NCBI GenBank assembly: GCA_003331875.1
Contig: QOQA01000017.1
Coordinates: forward strand, 1 to 36,019
Direction: 5' to 3'
DNA: 36,019 nt
Origin: Cryomorphaceae bacterium
Lineage (GTDB): Bacteria > Bacteroidota > Bacteroidia > Flavobacteriales > Flavobacteriaceae
Position 1 is the stretch's first letter. Every line of letters begins with the position of its first letter. The notes beneath the pieces were generated by a model. It was not told where the DNA came from. It did not search any database and was given only the letters and a program-made list of their open reading frames with translations. A program made the position numbers and the translations under genes. This document shows, piece by piece, positions 18,573 through 25,671 of the stretch.

Positions 18573-19823
18573 ATGTCTGATTTATTTGAAAAATTTAGTA
18601 AAAGTATGGGCCCACTAGGTAAATGGGCTAGTATAGCTGAAGGTTATTTTGTGTTTCCAAAATTAGAAGGCAAGATTTCTAATAGGATGAAATTTAATGG
18701 AAAAGAAGTTATTACTTGGAGTGTCAATGACTACTTAGGACTTTCTAATCATCCGGAGGTTCGAAAAATTGACTCTGAGGCAGCTGAAGAGTATGGTTCT
18801 GCGTATCCAATGGGTGCCAGAATGATGTCAGGACACACTTCTATGCATGAAAAATTAGAAAACCAACTTGCAGATTTTGTAAATAAAGAAAGTGCATATG
18901 TGCTTAATTTTGGTTACCAAGGTATTTTATCAATCGTTGACACTCTAGTGTCTAAAAATGATGTTATAGTTTATGATGTTGATGCGCACGCTTGTATAGT
19001 TGATGGTGTTAGATTACACCTTGGAAAAAGGTTTACTTTTAAGCATAATGATATAGAAAGCCTAGTAATCAATCTTAAAAGAGCTGAAAAAATCGTAGAA
19101 AAAACTGGTGGAGGTATCTTAGTGATTTCTGAGGGGGTTTTTGGAATGCGAGGTGAACAAGGAAAAATTAAGGAAATTGTAAAACTTAAAAATGATTATA
19201 ATTTTAGACTTCTTGTTGATGACGCACATGGTTTTGGAACCTTAGGAGAAACTGGTTCTGGTGTAGGTGAGGAGCAAGGCGTTATGGATGAAATTGATGT
19301 ATACTTTGCCACATTTGCAAAGTCTATGGCATCCACCGGGGCATTTGTTGCTGGCTCTAAACAAGTTATCAAATTTCTAAAATATAACATGCGTTCGCAG
19401 ATGTTTGCCAAATCATTGCAAATGCAGCTAGTAGTAGGAGTCTTAAAAAGATTAGAAATCCTTAAAAATGAACCAAATCACAAAGCAAAACTGTGGGATA
19501 ATGTTGAAATACTTCAAAATGGATTAAAGGATAAAGGATTTGATATTGGTAAAACACAAAGTTGTGTTACACCCGTTTTTCTTAAAGGTGATGTCCCTGA
19601 AGCAATGGTTTTAGTTAAAGATCTAAGAGAAAAATATAATATTTTTTGCTCTATTGTTGTCTACCCAGTAATACCTAAAGGTTTAATTCTTCTTAGATTA
19701 ATTCCAACAGCCACTCACACTGTTGAGGACATCAAAGAAACATTAAATTCATTCTCTGAAATTAGAGAAAAATTAGCTGGTGGATATTATAAAAAAATAT
19801 CAGAAAAATTTAAAGCAGACTGA
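18573..19823 (+). CDS. alpha-oxoamine synthase; candidate cysteate fatty-acyl transferase (sulfonolipid synthesis)
   Basis: Fold-type I PLP enzyme of the serine palmitoyltransferase/KBL/BioF family, 416 residues, which condenses an amino acid with an acyl thioester and releases CO2. DDAHGFGTLG (216-225) and the PLP lysine Lys250 in TFAKSMASTGAF are intact. The N-terminus GPLGKWASIAEGYFVFPKLE and WSVNDYLGLSNHPEV matches, from memory, the flavobacterial enzyme required for capnine/sulfonolipid synthesis and efficient gliding. The enzyme family is certain; the amino acid (cysteate, serine or glycine) is inferred from context with the preceding beta-synthase. No membrane segment. Confidence 0.85.
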   Translation: MSDLFEKFSKSMGPLGKWASIAEGYFVFPKLEGKISNRMKFNGKEVITWSVNDYLGLSNHPEVRKIDSEAAEEYGSAYPMGARMMSGHTSMHEKLENQLADFVNKESAYVLNFGYQGILSIVDTLVSKNDVIVYDVDAHACIVDGVRLHLGKRFTFKHNDIESLVINLKRAEKIVEKTGGGILVISEGVFGMRGEQGKIKEIVKLKNDYNFRLLVDDAHGFGTLGETGSGVGEEQGVMDEIDVYFATFAKSMASTGAFVAGSKQVIKFLKYNMRSQMFAKSLQMQLVVGVLKRLEILKNEPNHKAKLWDNVEILQNGLKDKGFDIGKTQSCVTPVFLKGDVPEAMVLVKDLREKYNIFCSIVVYPVIPKGLILLRLIPTATHTVEDIKETLNSFSEIREKLAGGYYKKISEKFKAD

Positions 19824-19838
19824 TATTTAAATTTTTGT

Positions 19839-19846
19839 TACATTTG
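19839..19846 (+). promoter_or_regulatory. Bacteroidota -7 element TACATTTG before pyrR
   Basis: Perfect TAnnTTTG, seven bases before ATG 19854 (four before an in-frame TTG at 19851). Start of the pyrR-pyrB-pdxH-sixA-ppk1-ppx run, with essentially no 5' leader, so classic PyrR-controlled leader attenuation does not seem possible here. Confidence 0.6.
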
Positions 19847-19853
19847 CGCTTTG

Positions 19854-20408
19854 ATGTGCGCATTTAATGCAAAAAAAATCCTAAACACTTCAAAACTGTC
19901 TTTAATTCTAAGACGTCTTGCCAGTCAGCTCTATGAAAATCACAATCATTTTGAAGATGCTGTATTAATTGGCATTCAACCTAGAGGAAAAATACTTTCT
20001 GAAAAATTAAAAGAAATTTTAATTAATGAGTATGAAATCAAAAAAATCAATTTAGGATTACTTGATATTACTTTTTTTAGAGATGATTTTGGAAGAAAAA
20101 ATAAAATTCTTAGCCCTAATAAGACCTCAATTGAATTTACTGTAGAGGGTAAATCAGTTATTTTAATTGATGATGTATTATATACAGGAAGAAGTGTTAC
20201 TGCCGCCTTGGCTGCAATTCAATCATTTGGTAGGCCTAAAAAGGTTGAGTTATTAAGTCTAGTTGATAGACGTTTTTCCAGACACTTACCAATTCAACCT
20301 GATTATTATGGAATAAAGATTGATTCAATAAATAATCAAAGGGTAGAGGTTAAATGGGGTAAAAAAAATAAAGAAGGTTCAGTTTATATATTACAAAATG
20401 AAAAGTAA
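19854..20408 (+). CDS. pyrR: PyrR-like phosphoribosyltransferase
   Basis: Type I phosphoribosyltransferase of 184 residues. The PRPP loop is VILIDDVLYTGRSVTAAL, near residues 100-118; GIQPRGKILSEKL and SLVDRRFSRHLPIQPDYYG are typical of PyrR. In Gram-positive bacteria PyrR is a uracil phosphoribosyltransferase that also binds pyr mRNA leaders. Here it directly precedes pyrB with an 11-base overlap, which supports a pyrimidine role, but the near-absence of a leader argues against the attenuator mechanism at this promoter. ATG 19854 is chosen over TTG 19851. Confidence 0.9.
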   Translation: MCAFNAKKILNTSKLSLILRRLASQLYENHNHFEDAVLIGIQPRGKILSEKLKEILINEYEIKKINLGLLDITFFRDDFGRKNKILSPNKTSIEFTVEGKSVILIDDVLYTGRSVTAALAAIQSFGRPKKVELLSLVDRRFSRHLPIQPDYYGIKIDSINNQRVEVKWGKKNKEGSVYILQNEK

Positions 20409-21324
20409 ATTATCAGTTTCGAATTTATTAGGCATAAAATATATGAGTTTGGAAGATGTATATTCGATATTTGAAGCAGCTGAAAATTTTAAGGAAGTTA
20501 TTAATAGAAAAATAAAAAAAGTTCCAAGTTTAAGAGATGTGACTATTGCGAATTTATTTTTTGAAAATAGCACAAGAACTAAGATTTCATTTGAATTAGC
20601 GCAGAAAAGACTATCAGCTGATGTTGTGAACTTTAATTCAACTGGATCATCTATCAAAAAAGGAGAAACATTAACAGATACAGTAAATAATATTTTATCA
20701 ATGAAGGTTGATATGATTGTTATTAGACACCCAAGCCCTGGAGCAAGTGTTTTTTTATCTAAAAATATTAAATCATGTATAATTAATGCTGGTGATGGTT
20801 GTCATGAACATCCAACCCAAGCAATTTTAGATGCTTTTACATTAAAATCGAAACTCAAGGAATTTTCAAATAAAAATATTTTAATAGTTGGTGATGTCCT
20901 TCACTCAAGGGTAGCTCTATCTAATATTCTTCTTTTCAAAAAGCTTGGAGCTAATGTAAAGGTTTGTGGACCACTATCATTAATCCCTAAATATATTGAA
21001 ACCTTGGGTGTTAAATACGAATCATCATTGGATAATGGATTAAAATGGTGTCATGTAGCAAGTATGTTAAGAGTTCAAAACGAAAGAATGAATCAAAGTT
21101 ATTTTCCAACAACCCGCGAGTACGCCAAACAGTTTGGATTAAATCTTAATAAATTAAGTCAACTTGATAAGGATATTATAATAACACACCCTGGTCCAAT
21201 AAATCGTGGTGTTGAACTTTCAACTGACTTAATTGACTCAGGAAGAACTGTAATTTTAGATCAAGTTGAAAATGGCGTTGCTGTTAGGATGGCAGTTTTA
21301 TATCTCCTAGCATCGAAATTATGA
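20398..21324 (+). CDS. pyrB: aspartate carbamoyltransferase catalytic subunit
   Basis: Joins carbamoyl phosphate and aspartate, the first committed step of pyrimidine synthesis. 308 residues. The carbamoyl-phosphate loop is FFENSTRTKISFE, followed by GSSIKKGET, HEHPTQAILDAFT and the aspartate-side MLRVQNERM and HPGPINRGVE. No pyrI regulatory subunit is adjacent, as is usual for Bacteroidota-type clusters that pair pyrR with pyrB. It overlaps pyrR by 11 bases and the next gene by 4 (ATGA). Confidence 0.96.
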   Translation: MKSKLSVSNLLGIKYMSLEDVYSIFEAAENFKEVINRKIKKVPSLRDVTIANLFFENSTRTKISFELAQKRLSADVVNFNSTGSSIKKGETLTDTVNNILSMKVDMIVIRHPSPGASVFLSKNIKSCIINAGDGCHEHPTQAILDAFTLKSKLKEFSNKNILIVGDVLHSRVALSNILLFKKLGANVKVCGPLSLIPKYIETLGVKYESSLDNGLKWCHVASMLRVQNERMNQSYFPTTREYAKQFGLNLNKLSQLDKDIIITHPGPINRGVELSTDLIDSGRTVILDQVENGVAVRMAVLYLLASKL

Positions 21325-21614
21325 GTTTAAATTTTGAGGTCATATCAATAAAAAAGAGTTTAAAAAAAGAAGACTTTAAGGCTTTTGTTTTCCAATTTTC
21401 TAAAAACTTAATTATTAAATACCAAGACTTCAATGATTTTAATTTATCTCACACAAAAATCTACAACTCATTTGTGAATTTGAAAAATAAATCAATTGTC
21501 ATAATATCGGAAAAATTTGAAAATACAGATAAATTTAAATTTTCATTTTCTCCTACATATCAAGAGGCTAAAGACATAATTGAAATTGAAGAAATTGAAA
21601 GAATAATTGATTAA
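21321..21614 (+). CDS. small protein of unknown function between pyrB and pdxH
   Basis: 97 residues, soluble, no signal or membrane segment, Lys- and Phe-rich. It has a central hydrophobic strand KSIVIISEKF and ends with an acidic amphipathic helix EAKDIIEIEEIERIID. The alternating strand/helix pattern could be a small alpha/beta fold. From memory, flavobacteria carry a short protein with a similar EAxDIIExEEIER ending next to pyrB and the RNase Z gene; RNase Z is not here. Coupled to pyrB by an ATGA overlap, so it is surely expressed. No function is assigned. Confidence 0.8.
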   Translation: MSLNFEVISIKKSLKKEDFKAFVFQFSKNLIIKYQDFNDFNLSHTKIYNSFVNLKNKSIVIISEKFENTDKFKFSFSPTYQEAKDIIEIEEIERIID

Positions 21615-21625
21615 TTTTAATATAA

Positions 21626-22264
21626 GTGAAAGATTTTTCAGATTATAGAAAAAATTATTCAAAATCTAGTCTTTTGGACCATGAGATAGTCAAAGATCCA
21701 TTTGTCTTATTTAAAAGTTGGTTAAAGATGGCTGAAGACGATAGTCAAATTGATGAGCCAAATGCAATGACACTTAGTACTGTTAACGATAAAAATGAAC
21801 CTAGAAATAGAGTTGTTTTAATGAAAATGCTAAAAAAAAATGGAATAGTTTTTTTTACAAATTATGAAAGTAAAAAAGGAGATGCAATAAAAAAAAACCA
21901 TAATGTTTGTATATCTTTTTTTTGGCCTTCATTAGAAAAACAGATTATAATTAATGGAATATGTTCAAAAATTTCTAAAAAAGAATCGGATGATTATTTT
22001 TATTCAAGACCTTTAGATAGTCAATTAGGAGCAATAAGTTCTGATCAGAGTAAGGAAATCCCTAGTAGGGAATACTTAGAAAAAAAGTTTAACGAAATAA
22101 AGATAAATTCATCAAATATTATAAGACCTAATAATTGGGGTGGATTTTTTATAAATATAAATGAGTTTGAATTTTGGCAAGGCAGAAGTAATAGATTGCA
22201 CGACAGAATTGTTTTTTCTAAATCGAATAATGATTCTTGGATTACGAAAAGATTAAGTCCTTGA
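21626..22264 (+). CDS. pdxH: pyridoxamine 5'-phosphate oxidase
   Basis: FMN enzyme that oxidises pyridoxine/pyridoxamine phosphate to PLP with O2. 212 residues from GTG 21626, which fits the family (about 214) and lies 11 bases after the previous stop. FMN-binding RNRVVLMKML and FFTNYESKKG, the central SFFWPSLEKQI, and the C-terminal WGGFFININEFEFWQG plus RSNRLHDRIVF are all present. PLP made here would serve the PLP enzymes encoded just upstream. Its stop overlaps the TTG start of the next gene. Confidence 0.95.
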   Translation: MKDFSDYRKNYSKSSLLDHEIVKDPFVLFKSWLKMAEDDSQIDEPNAMTLSTVNDKNEPRNRVVLMKMLKKNGIVFFTNYESKKGDAIKKNHNVCISFFWPSLEKQIIINGICSKISKKESDDYFYSRPLDSQLGAISSDQSKEIPSREYLEKKFNEIKINSSNIIRPNNWGGFFININEFEFWQGRSNRLHDRIVFSKSNNDSWITKRLSP

Positions 22265-22749
22265 AAAAGCTGATCATTATTCGTCATGCAAAATCTGATT
22301 GGTCAAAACACGTTTCTGACCTCGATAGACCAATATCAATAAGAGGGATCAATGATGCAGAGACAATTTCAGATATTTTTAATTCTAAAAATTTAAAGCC
22401 TGAGATCATATATACAAGTATTGCAAAAAGAACAATCGAAACTTCAGAAATATTTATAGATAGATGTGGTTTTTTACAGGATTTGGAATGTTTAAAATCT
22501 GAGAAACTATATGACTTTAGAGGAAATAATGTAAAATCATTTATTAAAAATTTACCTAATAACCTCTCAACAGTATTAATTTTTACTCACAATAACTCTT
22601 GTAATTTCTTAGTAAATGATTTTTCTGATAAATTCAATTTACATGTGCCAACGTGTGGAATGTTAATTTTTGAATTTAGTGTATCTTTATGGGCTGAAAT
22701 TGAAAAATCCAATAATTTTTCTTTTTTCTTCCCAAAAGAGTACAGGTGA
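22261..22749 (+). CDS. SixA-type histidine phosphatase family protein
   Basis: Small phosphoglycerate mutase-like phosphatase, 162 residues. The catalytic RHA motif (His9 in LIIIRHAKSDW), DLDRPISIRG and the second histidine in FTHNNSC are visible. SixA acts on phosphohistidine, but substrate specificity in Bacteroidota is unknown. Start chosen at TTG 22261, which overlaps the pdxH TGA (TTGA) and puts the RHA motif at the usual distance; a TTG at 22237 would add 8 residues inside pdxH. It is coupled to ppk1 by a GTGA overlap, so a role near polyphosphate metabolism is plausible. Confidence 0.88.
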   Translation: MKKLIIIRHAKSDWSKHVSDLDRPISIRGINDAETISDIFNSKNLKPEIIYTSIAKRTIETSEIFIDRCGFLQDLECLKSEKLYDFRGNNVKSFIKNLPNNLSTVLIFTHNNSCNFLVNDFSDKFNLHVPTCGMLIFEFSVSLWAEIEKSNNFSFFFPKEYR

Positions 22750-24794
22750 ATAAGTTTGAATTTAAAAATCGTGAGTTAAGTTGGCTTGAATTCAATGAAA
22801 GAGTATTACAAGAAGCTCAGGACAAAACAGTTCCCATAATAGAAAGAATCAGATTCATTGGAATTTTTTCTAACAATTTAGATGAGTTTTTTAAAGTTAG
22901 GTACGCCACTGTCAAAAGAATTGCAGTTTCTCCCCAGAAAAACAAGAAATTATATAAGGGACTCACAGCAAAAGATTTATTGATTGAGATTAATAACAAA
23001 ACTATTGAAATTCAGAATAGAAGTTCTAAAATTTTAAATTCCATAAAGTCTGATCTAAAAAAAGAAAATATTTTTTTTGTTGATGAAAAAACAATACCAA
23101 GCACACAAATAGATAAGATTTATTCTTTTTTTTCAGAGAAGATTTTACCTCAAATGGAGGTAATTATTTTTGATAAATCAAATTCATTTCCAGTTTTAAA
23201 AGATTCAAACTCATTTCTCATAGTCAAAATTCAAATAGGAACTAAATCTATAAAGTATGCTTTAATAAAAATTCCTGAACAATTAAATAGATTTTTTGTT
23301 ATTGATGAATTGGATAAAAAATATGTAATCTTTATCGATGATATTATTAGGTATCACTTAGTTGATATTTTTAAAATTTTTAATCCTAAAAAGATCTCAG
23401 CTTTTAATATTAAAATGACTAGGGATGCAGAATTGGACTTTGCTTATGACATCTCGAAAAGTTATCTGGAAAAGATTTCTCAGAGTTTAAAAAAGAGACA
23501 AAGAGGAAAACCTGTTAGATTGGTATATGACTCTTCAATTCATGATGACACATTAAGTTTTCTCATTAGAAAAATAGGTATTAATAAAAATACTGATAGT
23601 ATAATTCCTGCGGAAAGATATCATAATAGACGTGATTTTATGAAATTTCCTGATTTTGGAAAGGTTCATTTAACTTATTCAAAAAGAAAGCCTTTAAGTA
23701 TCATGCTATTTGATGTAAATGAAAGTGTTTTTCAAACAATAAAAAATAAAGATGTTTTACAACATACACCTTTTCATAAATTTATATATACTTTAAGATT
23801 TTTGTCTGAAGCTTCAATTGATCCAAATGTAAAGTCCATTTCAATAACTATATATCGACTTTCAAAACTATCAATGGTTGCAAATACGCTCATTAATGCT
23901 GCTAAGAACGGGAAATTGGTTACAGTCCAAATTGAACTTCAAGCAAGGTTTGATGAGAAAGCAAACATCAAATATGCGAAATTATTTGAGGAGAATGGTA
24001 TTAGACTAGTTTTTGGTTTACCAAATCTTAAAGTACATGCAAAAATTTGTGTTGTTGAAAAGAAAAATGGAAGAAAAATTGAGAAATATGGTTTTATAAG
24101 TACTGGCAATTTTAACGAATCAACTGCTCAAATTTATACTGATATCACATTATTTACATCGAATAAAGAGATTTTAGATGATGTTTCCAAGATATTCGAT
24201 TTTATAGAAATCAACTATAAAAAAACTAATTATAATCAATTGTTTATATCCCCATTTAAAACCAAGTCTGTATTCAAAAAACTGATAAAAGATGAAATTA
24301 AAAATGCAAAAAAGGGTAGAGAAGCATGGATTAAAATTAAATTAAACAGCATCACTAATTATGAAATGATTGAAGAACTATATAAGGCAAGTATTGAGGG
24401 TGTTAAAATTAAAATGATTATCAGAGGAATATGTTGTTTAATACCAGAAAATACAGAATATAGTGCAAATATTGAAGCTAAAAGTATTGTAGATAAGTAC
24501 TTAGAACATACGAGATTTTTTATTTTTTGCTCAGGAAATAAAAATAAGACCTATATTTCATCTGCAGACTGGATGACACGAAACTTGGAAAATAGAATTG
24601 AAGTTACCTGTCCAATTTTTGATAACGATAATAAAAAAGAGATTTTGGATATATTTGATATTTATTGGTCTGATAATACAAAATCACGAAAACTCAATTC
24701 TTCAATTATAAATGAGTATTCAAAAAATGTAAAAGAAACCTCACGATCACAAAACTCAATTTATAATTATTATTTAAAAAAAATTGAAAAGTAA
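22746..24794 (+). CDS. ppk1: polyphosphate kinase 1
   Basis: Polymerises the gamma phosphate of ATP into polyphosphate, reversibly. 682 residues from GTG 22746. The N-terminal domain opens FKNRELSWLEFNERVLQEA; the body contains NNLDEFFKVR; the two phospholipase-D-like C-terminal domains carry the autophosphorylated histidine His431 in LKVHAKICVV, with STGNFNESTAQIYTD and the late SSADWMTRNLENRIEV. Coupled to sixA (GTGA overlap) and overlapping ppx by 11 bases, so synthesis and breakdown of polyphosphate are encoded together. Confidence 0.97.
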   Translation: MNKFEFKNRELSWLEFNERVLQEAQDKTVPIIERIRFIGIFSNNLDEFFKVRYATVKRIAVSPQKNKKLYKGLTAKDLLIEINNKTIEIQNRSSKILNSIKSDLKKENIFFVDEKTIPSTQIDKIYSFFSEKILPQMEVIIFDKSNSFPVLKDSNSFLIVKIQIGTKSIKYALIKIPEQLNRFFVIDELDKKYVIFIDDIIRYHLVDIFKIFNPKKISAFNIKMTRDAELDFAYDISKSYLEKISQSLKKRQRGKPVRLVYDSSIHDDTLSFLIRKIGINKNTDSIIPAERYHNRRDFMKFPDFGKVHLTYSKRKPLSIMLFDVNESVFQTIKNKDVLQHTPFHKFIYTLRFLSEASIDPNVKSISITIYRLSKLSMVANTLINAAKNGKLVTVQIELQARFDEKANIKYAKLFEENGIRLVFGLPNLKVHAKICVVEKKNGRKIEKYGFISTGNFNESTAQIYTDITLFTSNKEILDDVSKIFDFIEINYKKTNYNQLFISPFKTKSVFKKLIKDEIKNAKKGREAWIKIKLNSITNYEMIEELYKASIEGVKIKMIIRGICCLIPENTEYSANIEAKSIVDKYLEHTRFFIFCSGNKNKTYISSADWMTRNLENRIEVTCPIFDNDNKKEILDIFDIYWSDNTKSRKLNSSIINEYSKNVKETSRSQNSIYNYYLKKIEK

Positions 24795-25671
24795 AATAAA
24801 TTATAAAAGAGTTGCAACAATTGATATTGGATCAAATGCAATAAGAATGTTAGTTTCTAATGTTTATAATATCAACGGAAAAAAAATAAGTACAAAAAAT
24901 AATATCGTTAGGATTCCTCTGAGATTAGGTAAAGAATCTTTTTCTGATTCAACCCTTTCTGAGTCCAGTCTTGAAAAATTAATCAAATCCTTCAAAGCTT
25001 TCAAACTTTTGATGGAGGTTAATGGAGTAGATTTACACCTTGCATACGCTACATCTGCAATTAGAAATATAAAGGATTCGCAGGAAATAATAAAACGTAT
25101 TTTTGAAGAGACAGGAATTAAATTAGATGTAATTTCAGGAAAAAAAGAAGCTCAAATCACCTCTAAACAAGATATATCTGATCATATTGGTAAATCAAAA
25201 AATTATTGCTTTGTAGATGTTGGTGGTGGGAGTACTGAGGTTATTATTTTTAAAAACTCAAAAATATTTAAGCTAAAATCATTTAAAATTGGTTGTGTTA
25301 GACTTTTGGATGACAGCGTCAATAATCAAACCTGGAGTAAATTTGAATATTGGCTAACTGAAAATACAAAAGAACTGAAGAAGCTCAAGATTGTTGGTAT
25401 TGGGGGAAATATTAATAAAATTTTCAAAATATCAGGTACAAAATATTCAAAACCATTAGGTAAAAAAAGCTTTTTAAAAACACTTAAAAAGATTGAAAGT
25501 ATGTCTATCTCTGAGAGACTGACGGTTTTAAAACTTAATCCTGACCGTGCTGATGTTATAGTTCCAGCTGGAAAAATTTATTATTTTATTTTAAAAACAT
25601 TAAAAGTAAAAGATATTTATGTTCCAAAAATTGGATTAGCTGACGGAATGGTTAATGAGCTTGTAAAATAG
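24784..25671 (+). CDS. ppx: Ppx/GppA exopolyphosphatase family protein
   Basis: ASKHA-fold phosphatase that removes terminal phosphate from polyphosphate and/or converts pppGpp to ppGpp. 295 residues: only the two-lobed catalytic core, without the C-terminal HD-like domain of long Ppx. ATIDIGSNAIRMLV (11-24) and DVGGGSTEVIIF (145-156) are the nucleotide/phosphate loops. The start is TTG 24784 inside the end of ppk1; no better start lies before the first motif. Its stop at 25671 directly abuts the convergent dnaX stop. Confidence 0.93.
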   Translation: MKSKINYKRVATIDIGSNAIRMLVSNVYNINGKKISTKNNIVRIPLRLGKESFSDSTLSESSLEKLIKSFKAFKLLMEVNGVDLHLAYATSAIRNIKDSQEIIKRIFEETGIKLDVISGKKEAQITSKQDISDHIGKSKNYCFVDVGGGSTEVIIFKNSKIFKLKSFKIGCVRLLDDSVNNQTWSKFEYWLTENTKELKKLKIVGIGGNINKIFKISGTKYSKPLGKKSFLKTLKKIESMSISERLTVLKLNPDRADVIVPAGKIYYFILKTLKVKDIYVPKIGLADGMVNELVK

